Source: Bifidobacterium jacchi (lineage in GTDB: Bacteria > Actinomycetota > Actinomycetes > Actinomycetales > Bifidobacteriaceae). Taken from it: a stretch of 56,297 bases of DNA. The translations under genes and the position numbers were made by a program. Below the pieces are notes generated by a model that did no database searches, had not been told where the DNA came from, and saw only the letters and a list, made by a program, of their open reading frames with translations. The stretch is taken from NCBI RefSeq assembly GCF_009078285.1, contig NZ_RQSP01000016.1, positions 1 to 56,297 on the forward strand, written 5' to 3'. Below, piece after piece: positions 28,852 through 36,998 of this stretch. Position 1 is the stretch's first letter, and each line of letters starts with the position of its first letter.

Positions 28852-28908
28852 TAATAATGATTATTACGAATTACGTTACGAGCTTGCATTATGCAACTCA
28901 TGTATACT
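28852..28908. promoter_or_regulatory. Divergent regulatory region with two palindromes
   Basis: TAATAAT-G-ATTATTA (28852-28866) and TTGCAT-T-ATGCAA (28884-28896) are perfect palindromes between the ThDP gene and the GntR gene. A TATACT hexamer (28903-28908) follows on the plus strand. Either palindrome could be the operator of the adjacent regulator. Confidence 0.5.
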
Positions 28909-29005
28909 GGCATCCGCTTGGCAACAGCCCGGTAGGTGCCTAGTGGACGCCCGGCAGGTGCCCGGCGACCACTCAGCAACCGCCAGGTAGCCGCAAGGAG
29001 GAGTC

Positions 29006-29683
29006 ATGACTAGCGCACAGTCACTTTCAGGTACGGTCGCCGACGCCATCGAGGAGCAGATCCGCACGCAGCATCTGGAGCCGGGTGATCGCATCGGCAC
29101 CAAAACCGAACTGATCGAACGGCTCGACGTGGCTCCGGCGACGCTGAACGAGGGTCTGCGCATCCTTCGCGAGAAGAGCATTCTGGTGCTCAAGCCCGGT
29201 CCCAAAGGTGGCATCTTCGTGGCCGACCAGCCGCCGCTGTCTCGTCTTGCGGTGGAGATCGCCGATCTCAAGGCGGCGCGGCTGATTAACGTGAACGACG
29301 CGATCGAGGTGCTGGACGGTCTTGACACGCAGGTCATGCACGATGCGGTCCGCTGCCGGACCAAGCGGGATGTGGCCGATCTTGAGGAGCTGCGCGAGCT
29401 GCTGATTGCGCAATGGCACACCGCGCGCAGCGAGGAGATCAACTGGCGTCTGCACCGGCAGCTGGCCGGCATCACGCCGAATCTGATGCTGCGCAGCTTC
29501 TATCAGAACCTCGTGGACTACATCATGGCCGAGGGGTCCGATCCGACGCTGGGCGTCAAGGGATTCGACCCGCATAGCGACAAGCGTCTGGACATTCATC
29601 TTGCGTTGATCGATCTGGTGATCGAACGTGACGACTCGCGCGTGGACGAGGTGCTGACCGCGCATCGCATGGTCAAGGCGTAG
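29006..29683 (+). CDS. GntR-family regulator with FCD domain
   Basis: Protein of 225 residues. The winged-helix domain contains LEPGDRIGTKTELIERLDVA, NEGLRILREKSI and LKPGPKGGIFVA. An all-helical FCD ligand-binding domain follows (about 90-225), with metal-ligand-like residues in EINWRLHRQLAG and DIHLALIDLVIERD. FCD regulators usually sense carboxylic acids. AAGGAGG precedes the ATG. Divergence from the ThDP enzyme suggests it controls that gene and perhaps itself. Confidence 0.92.
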   Translation: MTSAQSLSGTVADAIEEQIRTQHLEPGDRIGTKTELIERLDVAPATLNEGLRILREKSILVLKPGPKGGIFVADQPPLSRLAVEIADLKAARLINVNDAIEVLDGLDTQVMHDAVRCRTKRDVADLEELRELLIAQWHTARSEEINWRLHRQLAGITPNLMLRSFYQNLVDYIMAEGSDPTLGVKGFDPHSDKRLDIHLALIDLVIERDDSRVDEVLTAHRMVKA

Positions 29684-29771
29684 CGAGTCAAAGCGTAGCG
29701 AGCACGGCTTGTTCTTGCGCTGCTGTGCGGTGACGTGTGCTGATGTGCGGGATAGCGACACGGGGTAGCGA

Positions 29772-29816
29772 CAGCCACGCGATGGAAAAAACGGGCATTT
29801 CTTCATCGCGTGGCTG
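29772..29816. repeat. 45-nt hairpin with 13-bp arms, first of a pair
   Basis: CAGCCACGCGATG and CATCGCGTGGCTG form a perfect 13-bp stem around a 19-nt loop (GAAAAAACGGGCATTTCTT). An almost identical copy lies at 29928-29972. The surrounding 29684-29980 region has no gene but contains GCGACCGGT/ACCGGTCGC and repeated CACGATGNNANCGGTCACA. Confidence 0.85.
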
Positions 29817-29927
29817 CTCGAACCGCCACACCACACGATGCGACCGGTCACAACCGGTCGCGCGACCGCAAAAACAACACACACAACACGATGTAATCGG
29901 TCACACGCCATCGCGCGCCAAACCACA

Positions 29928-29972
29928 CAGCCACGCGATGGAAAAAACGGGCATTTCTTCATCGCGTGACTG
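29928..29972. repeat. 45-nt hairpin with 13-bp arms, second of a pair
   Basis: Same arms and identical 19-nt loop as 29772-29816, with one change in the right arm (GTGACTG instead of GTGGCTG). The copies start 156 bp apart. Confidence 0.85.
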
Positions 29973-30028
29973 CGACGACAGCTACGACAACAACTACGAC
30001 AATGTCATCACCGAACCAACCGAACCAA

Positions 30029-30201
30029 GCGCAAGAAAATCTCGAAACAAACCCCGAGCCCGAGAAAACCTTGCGCCACACCACCCCTCGGCGCAAGAAA
30101 ATCTCGAAACAAACCCACAGTTCGAGAAAAACTAGCGCTACAAAGCAGCTCTGCGCAAGATAATCTCGAACTTGCCACTTTCCCCGAGAATCTCTTGCGC
30201 G
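30029..30201. repeat. GCGCAAGA/TCTCGA hairpin repeats, cluster 3
   Basis: At least six copies in alternating orientation, for example GCGCAAGAAAATCTCGA (twice), CCCGAGAAAACCTTGCGC and TGCGCAAGATAATCTCGA. The cluster ends 9 bp before the CTAG-ended element at 30210. Confidence 0.85.
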
Positions 30202-30209
30202 AATCCCCA

Positions 30210-30629
30210 CTAGTGTCCTGCGTCAGAAGTTCGTTGACGAATTCACTACCCCTCAGTCCCGCTTCGCGGCCCAGCTCGATCCGCAAGCATGGACGCGCTG
30301 CGCGCGCGGCCTGCCGGCTCGCCGGTCGGCTCGCACAGCACCTACAAACAGCTCCGCTGTTTGCTTCACGGTGCTGATCCTGCAATCACGGACGCGCCGT
30401 GCGCGCGGTCTGCCGGCTCGCCGGTCGGCTCGCACAGCACCTACAAACAGCTCCGCTGTTTGCTTCACGGTGCTGGTCCTGCAATCACGGACGCGCCGTG
30501 CGCGCGGTCTGCCGGCTCGCCGGTCGGCTCGCACAGCACCTACAAACAGCTCCGCTGTTTGCTTCACGGTGCTGTCCTGACAAGGGGAGCCAACAATATA
30601 ATCAATGAACTTCTGACGCGGCACACTAG
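30210..30629. mobile_element. MITE-like element with CTAG-ended inverted repeats, copy 2
   Basis: The left end is CTAGTGTCCTGCGTCAGAAG continuing TTCGTTGA. The right end is its inverse with few changes, ending GCGGCACACTAG. Near both ends are the same GTCCCGCTTCGCGG and AAGGGGAGCC sequences seen in copy 1, but here the interior is expanded by a 99-bp tandem repeat. No transposase is present. Confidence 0.8.
30291..30570. repeat. Three tandem copies of a 99-bp unit
   Basis: Units start at 30291, 30390 and 30489 and are nearly identical; the third breaks off near 30570. Each contains AAACAGC-TCC-GCTGTTT nested within an outer CAGCACC/GGTGCTG stem. Because 99 is a multiple of three, open frames cross it on both strands, but they lack ribosome sites and are not taken as genes. 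Confidence 0.9.
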
Positions 30630-30656
30630 AACCGACTAGAACCCACTAGAACCGCC

Positions 30657-32252
30657 CTAGAACCGGCCGTCGCGGTAGAAGGCCGCGAGGTCGGCGTCCA
30701 TCGCGGCGAGCGCCGCCGCATCCACGTAGGCCATGTGCCCGGTGGCGTACAGGCCGTACGAGATGTTCGCCCTGAGCCGCGGCGCGAGGAACAGGTGCGC
30801 GATGTCGTTGCGAGCCGACAGATACGGGCACGCCAGATCGAACATGCCACCCATCACCGCGACCTTGAGCAGCGGATTGCGCCGCATGGCCGCCGACAGG
30901 TCGAGCGCCGTGTTCGGGCATTTCATCGGCTCGTCGAGCGCGGGCGCGCGGTGCATCCAATTCCAGTTCGGCTCGACCTGCATGTTGTTGAGCACCAGAT
31001 ACGGCCGATTCCACGCGTATCCGATCGCGCTCAACGCCGCACGGAACGCGCACGTCTCCGCCGAATTCACGCCGGCGGTGGCCGCATCGTTCGTCGCCGG
31101 ATCAGCGCCGCCGGAGCCGACCACGTAATCGTTGTCGGCCACGAACCGCGCGTCGAAACGCCCGATCATGCGCCCCTGCGAGCCGCGCAGAGCCGCACGG
31201 AAATCCTCCATGTCGAGTCGCAGATGCCGCTGCTCAAGCAGCGCGGCATCGATGCCGATCATCTCGCCGAGCCGAACCGCCACGTCATGCTCGCGCTCGG
31301 CCGGCAGCCGGTCGCCGAGCATCAGCGCTGCCGCATAGTCGCCCAGCGCGAATTCCTCGGCGCGGCGCAGCAGCTCGCCGTCGACCGCCGCGGCGGCACC
31401 AGCCGCGTCGGCACCGTCGGCGAGCGCCCGATGGTAGGCGGCGGCAGCGGCGTAGGACGGCACCAGATCGATGTATCCGGCGTCGGAACCGGCCTGATCG
31501 CTGGCCCAGTCAAGCAGATTGGACAGCATGATCACGCCGTTGAGATCGATGCAGCGGTTCTGGATCATGTTGGCCATGACCGCCACGCGCGTGGTCGCAT
31601 AGGATTCGCCGAACAGGTATTTCGGCGCATTCCAGCGCGCGTTCGCGGCGATCCAATCGACCACCGCGCGGCAGAACACGTCGGCGTCCTCGTCCACGCC
31701 CCAGGCGCGCGAGTCGGGCACGCCGGGCGCCATGACGGACCAGCCGGTGCCGGGCGCGTCGATGAACACGAGATCGCTGTATTTGAGCAGCGTCGCCGGA
31801 TTGTCCTCGATCGGATAGGGTGCGGCACCGCACGGCAGCGGGGCAGTCGACGGCGGCTTGATCGGCCCGAATCCGCCGGTGTTGAGCCATACGCTTGACG
31901 AGCCGGGGCCACCGTTGAACAGGAACGTCACCGGCCGCGTCTCGCCGGCCGCGGTCAAGTCGCCGCTGGTTTCGCGCGCCACATAGGCGACGGTGAACAC
32001 CGATGCGATCGGCGATCCGTCGTTTTCGCGAATGTCGAGATGGCCTGCGGTGGCGGTGTATGCGATGCGCGACGCGCCGTCCGTCCAGTCGAAGTCATGC
32101 GATGCGGGTGCGGGGTGCGCGACGAATCCGGGTTCGCTCACGAATCCAGCCGCGCCAGCCGCACCAGCCGCACCAGCCGCACCAGCCGACTCCGCAGCAC
32201 CAGCCGACGCCGCAGCGCCGCCGGCAGCCGCGCAGCAGCCGCCCGCGCTCAT
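30657..32252 (-). CDS. S10-family serine carboxypeptidase
   Basis: Alpha/beta-hydrolase carboxypeptidase, 531 residues, removing C-terminal residues from peptides. The first ~40 residues are Ala/Gly-rich with no signal peptide, so a cytoplasmic enzyme is likely. The oxyanion motif is FLFNGGPGSSSVWLNTGGFG, the nucleophile Ser (~217) in YLFGESYATTR, the Asp (~472) in GGMFDLACP and the His (~506) in ATGHMAYVD. ATG 32252 overlaps the aminotransferase stop by 4 nt (ATGA). Last gene of the peptide operon; paralog of the gene at 33576. S10 peptidases are mostly eukaryotic secreted or lysosomal enzymes. Confidence 0.9.
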   Translation of the reverse strand: MSAGGCCAAAGGAAASAGAAESAGAAGAAGAAGAAGFVSEPGFVAHPAPASHDFDWTDGASRIAYTATAGHLDIRENDGSPIASVFTVAYVARETSGDLTAAGETRPVTFLFNGGPGSSSVWLNTGGFGPIKPPSTAPLPCGAAPYPIEDNPATLLKYSDLVFIDAPGTGWSVMAPGVPDSRAWGVDEDADVFCRAVVDWIAANARWNAPKYLFGESYATTRVAVMANMIQNRCIDLNGVIMLSNLLDWASDQAGSDAGYIDLVPSYAAAAAYHRALADGADAAGAAAAVDGELLRRAEEFALGDYAAALMLGDRLPAEREHDVAVRLGEMIGIDAALLEQRHLRLDMEDFRAALRGSQGRMIGRFDARFVADNDYVVGSGGADPATNDAATAGVNSAETCAFRAALSAIGYAWNRPYLVLNNMQVEPNWNWMHRAPALDEPMKCPNTALDLSAAMRRNPLLKVAVMGGMFDLACPYLSARNDIAHLFLAPRLRANISYGLYATGHMAYVDAAALAAMDADLAAFYRDGRF

Positions 32253-33397
32253 CGCGCGCCCCACTGTTCGGCCGCGGCGGGCAGATCGCGGATGATCGCC
32301 GCGCAGGTTTCGATCACCAGATCGTTGGCCTCATGCGTGCCGACGGAGATGCGGATGCCGTCGCCGCTGAACACGCGGGCGATCACGCCGGCTTCGGTGA
32401 GGCGTTCGGCCACCTGATCGGTCAGGTCGTTCAGCTGCAGCCAGAAGAAGTTCGCGCCCGACGGCGGCACATGCCAGCCCTGCTCGGCCAGCGCGTCGGT
32501 CACGCGGTCGCGTTCGGCGATGAGGTCCTTGACGCGCGCGTCGAGTTCGTCCTGCGCGTCGAGCGAGGCGACGGCGGCGGTCTGCGCCACGTCGGAGACG
32601 GAGAACGGCAACGCCACCTTGCTCATCTCGTTGATGACCGGCACCGGGCCGATGCCGAAGCCGATGCGCAGTCCGGCCAGCCCGTACGCCTTGGAGAACG
32701 TGCGCGCGATCACGATGTTCGGGTATTCGCGCATCAGCTCGGTGGCGACTTCGGTGTCGGCATCGGTGTTGAACTGGTAGTACGCCTCGTCGAACAGCAC
32801 GACCACATCCTTGGGCACGGCGCGCATCAGCTGTTCGGCTTCGGCGCGCGAGACGGTGGTCGAGGTGGGGTTGTTCGGATTGTTGACGATGATCAGACGC
32901 GTGCGGTCGGTGATCGCGGCGATCATCGCGGGGATGTCGTGACGCAGGTCGGCGGTCAGCGGCACTTCGACCGGGGTCGCGCCGGCGCCACGCACGATGA
33001 TCGGGTACGCCTCGAAGCTGCGCCACGGGTAGATGACTTCGGTGCCCGGGCCGGACAGCGCGTCCACAAGCATCGTGATGACCTCGGAGGAGCCTGCGCC
33101 GAGGATGATGCTCGCCGGATCGACGTCGTAGCGCTTGGCGAGTCGTTCGACGACCTTCCAGCCGTGCATGTCGGGGTAGCGGTTCATCGTCGTCAGCGCG
33201 GCCGCGTCGATGGCCTTGACGACGGACGGCAGCGGGCCGTACGGGTTCTCGTTGCTGGACAGCTTGAATGCGCGGCGGCCGGCTGGGGCGGGCTTGCCCT
33301 GACGGTACACGGGGATCGCGGCGAGGTCGTCGCGATGGCGGAATGCCGCGATCGTTTCGGCTGCTGCGGTTCCGTTGGCTTCATTGGCTTCGGTCAT
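32249..33397 (-). CDS. HisC/Pat-like class II aminotransferase
   Basis: PLP enzyme of 382 residues from the histidinol-phosphate/aromatic aminotransferase family. KLSSNENPYGPLPSVVKAI near the N-terminus, NNPNNPTSTTVS around the PLP-binding Asn, DEAYYQF with the pyridine-binding Asp and Tyr, Schiff-base Lys in RTFSKAYGLAGLRIGFGIG, and C-terminal IRISVG. Actinobacterial Pat enzymes with this signature use phenylalanine, tyrosine or tryptophan; histidine synthesis is less likely because no his gene is nearby and both neighbours are peptidases. The upstream junction (178 bp) holds a hairpin, so it may also have its own promoter. Confidence 0.85.
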   Translation of the reverse strand: MTEANEANGTAAAETIAAFRHRDDLAAIPVYRQGKPAPAGRRAFKLSSNENPYGPLPSVVKAIDAAALTTMNRYPDMHGWKVVERLAKRYDVDPASIILGAGSSEVITMLVDALSGPGTEVIYPWRSFEAYPIIVRGAGATPVEVPLTADLRHDIPAMIAAITDRTRLIIVNNPNNPTSTTVSRAEAEQLMRAVPKDVVVLFDEAYYQFNTDADTEVATELMREYPNIVIARTFSKAYGLAGLRIGFGIGPVPVINEMSKVALPFSVSDVAQTAAVASLDAQDELDARVKDLIAERDRVTDALAEQGWHVPPSGANFFWLQLNDLTDQVAERLTEAGVIARVFSGDGIRISVGTHEANDLVIETCAAIIRDLPAAAEQWGAR

Positions 33398-33474
33398 GAT
33401 GTTCCTTTCATCTGTTGCTTATCAGTATCGTAGTCGGCTTGTCGCGCGCACATGCGCAACGGCCACGCGCGCCA

Positions 33475-33508
33475 CGTGCGACGCATGCTTTCGTTCACGC
33501 GTCGCACG
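33475..33508 (-). terminator. Hairpin between S10 carboxypeptidase and aminotransferase
   Basis: CGTGCGACGC (33475-33484) and GCGTCGCACG (33499-33508) form a perfect 10-bp stem with a 14-nt loop, beyond the stop of the upstream S10 gene. No U-run follows. It may partly terminate or stabilise the transcript within the operon. Confidence 0.4.
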
Positions 33509-33575
33509 ACGCCGCACACGCGCGCCGCACGCCGCCGCACGATGCCGCACGCGCAGCGCATCGCGCGCAGCCGCC

Positions 33576-35051
33576 TTATTCCCCGCGCACGAACGCGGCG
33601 AGATCGCGCGCCAGCGCCTCGCCGGATTCGCGATCGGTGTAGGTCATGTGCCCTGCCGGATAGATGCGCTGCGTCACCGTGCCCTCCGGCGCGTCGATCG
33701 AGGCGATGAGCGCATCGGAGGCGCCGACCGTGGTGATCGTGTCGTAGGCGCCGTTGACGACCATCAGGCGGAATCCGGGCACCTGCTGAAGGCAGTATTC
33801 CAGCGCGCCGGCGTAGTCGAACTCGTCGAACGGCGACTTGTGCTCGCCGGCCGGCACGGAATCGCTCGGCCCGCCGATGCTCCAATCCCATGCCGACCAC
33901 ACGTCGCCGGGCGCCTCGACGCGCGTCAGCGAACGATCCACGCCAAGCAGATCGTTGTAGAAGCGGTGCGCGCACACGGCCAGCACCGGCTCCACGCGGC
34001 TCGACGACGGGTCGACCGGATAGTTGGGCGATGCGGGCGCGGCGTATCGCGCATCGTACACGCCCACGACCTTGCCTTCGTCGGCGAGCAGCATCGAGCG
34101 GAACCGGTCCTTGGAGATGTTGAGCCGGTTTTTGAGCCAGTCGGCGGCTTTGAGTCCGGCGATGCGCTCCAGTTCGGCAGCCGTTTTCGCACGCTCGTCT
34201 GCGGGCAGTCGCGAGCCTTCGACCAGCGCGTGCAAATACGGACCGTAGGCGTAGTCGCGCGCCTTGTCGATCGCCTCGCGCCAGTCGGTGGCGTCGAGCG
34301 ATCCGCGATGGTGGTACCATGCGACGGCGGCCATCAACGGCAGCGAGCTGGCCGGCGCAAGCACCGAACGCAGCCGGTCGTGCACCTCCTGGATGTTGGT
34401 GGTCGTGCCCATGAGCACGACGCCGGCGGGCGCGATGGTGGTGTCGCCAAGCTCAAGCAGCGTCTTCGCCATGAGCGGCGCGCGCACGGTGCCGTAGCTT
34501 TCGCCCAGAATGTAGAGCGGCGACGCCTCGCGGCCTTCCTCGCTCATCCATGCGGCGGCGGCTTCGGCGAACTGCCGGGCGTCCTCGCGCGCGCCATACT
34601 TGGATTTGACGTCGATGTCGGCTTCGTAGCGGCCGTATCCGCATCCGATCGCATCCATGACGATCAGATCGCAGTCGGCGAGCACGGCATGCGGCGAATC
34701 CTCCAGCCGGTACGAGTCGCGCAGCGGCGCGTCGAGATCGTCGCTGAACGCGGCGCGCTTGGGGCCGATCCCGGACAGCAGCAGCGCGGTGCTCGCCACG
34801 ATCGGCCCGCCGTTGAACATCGCCAGCACCGGCCGGTCACGGTCCGGCTTGCCGTCGAACAGTCGCGTGAACGAGGTGATCGACATGCGGCCCACCGGGC
34901 GGCGATCCTCGTCGCTGCGCGGCACGGCGACCAGTCTCACGCGCGCCTCGTAGTCGATGCGTTCGCCGCGGTCGCTGACGTAGTCCAGCCGCGCGGCCCG
35001 GTCGATGTCGGGCATGGCGGGGCCGGGCTGGTATGCCGAGTTGTCGCTCAT
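33576..35051 (-). CDS. S10-family serine carboxypeptidase, second paralog
   Basis: Protein of 491 residues with no signal peptide. The oxyanion region is FNGGPIVASTALLLSGIGP (changed from the canonical GGPGSSS), the nucleophile Ser (~185) in YILGESYGTVRAP, the Asp in VVNGAYDTITTVGA and the His in YPAGHMTYTDRESG. The triad is intact; the altered oxyanion motif suggests changed specificity. GAGG lies before ATG 35051 (MSDNSAYQ); upstream ATGs in frame lack a site. It follows the M20 peptidase by about 90 bp. Confidence 0.88.
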   Translation of the reverse strand: MSDNSAYQPGPAMPDIDRAARLDYVSDRGERIDYEARVRLVAVPRSDEDRRPVGRMSITSFTRLFDGKPDRDRPVLAMFNGGPIVASTALLLSGIGPKRAAFSDDLDAPLRDSYRLEDSPHAVLADCDLIVMDAIGCGYGRYEADIDVKSKYGAREDARQFAEAAAAWMSEEGREASPLYILGESYGTVRAPLMAKTLLELGDTTIAPAGVVLMGTTTNIQEVHDRLRSVLAPASSLPLMAAVAWYHHRGSLDATDWREAIDKARDYAYGPYLHALVEGSRLPADERAKTAAELERIAGLKAADWLKNRLNISKDRFRSMLLADEGKVVGVYDARYAAPASPNYPVDPSSSRVEPVLAVCAHRFYNDLLGVDRSLTRVEAPGDVWSAWDWSIGGPSDSVPAGEHKSPFDEFDYAGALEYCLQQVPGFRLMVVNGAYDTITTVGASDALIASIDAPEGTVTQRIYPAGHMTYTDRESGEALARDLAAFVRGE

Positions 35052-35141
35052 CGTTACCTCGTTTCCTTGGATTTCGCTTGGCATTTCGCTTGCAATCGTT
35101 TTGTTTTCCCGCTTGGTATCCGCTTGCCGCTCCACAGTGGA

Positions 35142-36998
35142 TTACGCCTGCGGTTCCACCGTGGATCGGGATTCCGCTTGACTCGGCTGCGCTTCACGCA
35201 TTGTTTCACACACTGTTTCACGGTTGTCGGCCGGCGATGCGGCAAGTGTGCGATCCAACCGGACCAATGCCAGCAGATACAGTTTGGCGGCCGTCATCAG
35301 ATTGTCGATGTTGACGCATTCGTCGGCGGCATGCGCGCCGCCCTCGTCCGCTCCCATGCCGCCTGGCTTGGCCGGGTGCCCGGCTTTGCGGGCGATGTCG
35401 TCCATATACCAGAAATCCGCGCCGAACGTGACCGATCGCGGCAGCATCCGCGAATGCGTGCCGCCGCCCATCGTGAACGGCTGCTTGTCGGCATCGAAGA
35501 AATCGTTGAACGCGGCGGTCAACGTGGTCGATTCGATGCCGTTGGGGTCGATGCGATACGCCGGCTCGTCGCGCACCTGCTCGACTCGTATGGCCGCTTG
35601 CTGCGGCATCGCGTCGATCGCGGCACGCAGCCGCGCAATGATGTCGTCGCCGTGCTTCGATACCGGATATCGGCTGTCGCATGCCAAGTGCAGCCGGATG
35701 CCGCCATGAAAGCAATCCGTACGATCCGCGCAATCGGAATGATCGGCGGAATCGGCGCAATCCACCGCGTCAGACGCATCGACGCGCCCCAGATTGAAGC
35801 TCAGCGCGCCCGACTCGTCGGCGCACGCAATGCCCAGCACCTCGCCGTCCTTGGCGGCCGCAATCTCATAGAGCGTCTGCGCCACGACCAGTTCATCGGC
35901 ATGTTCCGCGCCGCGCAGCAGCCCGGACTGCGCGAGGAATCCGGCGAGCAGCATGATCGCGTTGAGCGTGCCATCCTGAAAGGCTGCGTGCCCGGCAATG
36001 CCCTCGGCATGCAGCACACCGCTTGCGGCATCCCAACGCAGCGCGTCGCGATACGGCTTCGGAGCGCGCGCGATCGCGTCGGCGACAGCGTCCGAAACAA
36101 CGCCCACAGCAGCCTGCGATGCGGCCGACGTAGCCGGTTGCGCCGACGCAGCCGATATATGCGATTCTGCCGCGACCATACCCCGCGGCAACGCGATCGA
36201 CGCCTCGCCGGGCACCGCGTTCGCCGCAGAACCGGCGTGGAAGCCGGCCCAGATGCCGGGCGCCGCCATGGTGATGGCGATGCCGAGAATCCCCTTCTGC
36301 CCGTAGTTGACGGGGAACGGGCCGTCGGTGACCAGCGAGAAGCCGGCGGGGCGTTCAAGGCGCAGGTAGCCGCGCAGATCGTTCATGCGCGTCTCCTCGC
36401 CGCCGCCGAACAATGCGCGCACACGGTGGCGCAACGGCACGCCGAGATCGCGGATCATGCGCAGCACGAACACGTTGACCAGCGACGGCCCCTTGCAATC
36501 CTGCACGCCGCGGCCGAACACGAACTCGCCTTCGCAGGTCAGCTCAAACGGTGGTCTAGTCCAGCCGTCGCCGGCGGGAACCACGTCCACGTGGCTAACC
36601 AGAGCGATCTCATCGTCGCCGCCGACCGGCAGATCGGCATGCGAGAGGCCACCTTCAACCGCCGCCGACATCGCATAGCAGCCGTGGTTCACCGCGACCA
36701 GTCCCATATCGCGCAGGTCCGCCGCGGCAAGCGCGAACATGCGCGCCACGGCCGCGCCGAGCGGCTCGGGGGCATGATCGCCGAATCCGGCATCACCGGT
36801 ATGCGCATCGCTGGCGCTGGCAGCACCCCCGCAGCAGCCGCAATCGGCATCATCATGCCAATCCGGCCGGTCGCAGTCATCGGTGCAGATCGACGGCACC
36901 GCCACCCAACGCGCCAGAATCCGCTCGAACTCGTCGCGATGATCGGCAAGCCAGCGATCGGCGCGGGCAAGCAGATCGCGTTCGTCGTCGCCGATCAT
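35142..36998 (-). CDS. M20-family dipeptidase (PepV-like)
   Basis: Zn-dependent cytoplasmic peptidase of 618 residues. Metal-binding motifs: LVSHVDVVPAGDGWTRPPF, FGRGVQDCKGPSL and FGGGEETRMNDLRGYL. The second metal His is in MGGGTHSRMLPRSVTFG. It is longer than lactobacillal PepV (~470), with a Cys/Asp/Gly-rich insertion near residues 40-75 and an Asp/Cys-rich one near 420. The ATG at 36998 overlaps the upstream ATPase stop (TGATG); a GTG at 37001 is the alternative. GGGGGAG lies 7 nt before the ATG. It probably splits imported di- and oligopeptides. Confidence 0.88.
   Translation of the reverse strand: MIGDDERDLLARADRWLADHRDEFERILARWVAVPSICTDDCDRPDWHDDADCGCCGGAASASDAHTGDAGFGDHAPEPLGAAVARMFALAAADLRDMGLVAVNHGCYAMSAAVEGGLSHADLPVGGDDEIALVSHVDVVPAGDGWTRPPFELTCEGEFVFGRGVQDCKGPSLVNVFVLRMIRDLGVPLRHRVRALFGGGEETRMNDLRGYLRLERPAGFSLVTDGPFPVNYGQKGILGIAITMAAPGIWAGFHAGSAANAVPGEASIALPRGMVAAESHISAASAQPATSAASQAAVGVVSDAVADAIARAPKPYRDALRWDAASGVLHAEGIAGHAAFQDGTLNAIMLLAGFLAQSGLLRGAEHADELVVAQTLYEIAAAKDGEVLGIACADESGALSFNLGRVDASDAVDCADSADHSDCADRTDCFHGGIRLHLACDSRYPVSKHGDDIIARLRAAIDAMPQQAAIRVEQVRDEPAYRIDPNGIESTTLTAAFNDFFDADKQPFTMGGGTHSRMLPRSVTFGADFWYMDDIARKAGHPAKPGGMGADEGGAHAADECVNIDNLMTAAKLYLLALVRLDRTLAASPADNRETVCETMREAQPSQAESRSTVEPQA

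Noticed and set aside
30253-30639. Repeat proteins encoded by the 99-bp tandem array on either strand
   Set aside because: Frames are open on both strands only because 99 is divisible by three. There are no ribosome sites, and the DNA folds into hairpins typical of intergenic repeats.
32249-33397. Histidinol-phosphate aminotransferase of the his pathway
   Set aside because: The family includes both activities. The gene sits among peptidases with no his gene nearby, so an aromatic amino acid role is more likely; the call is left at family level.
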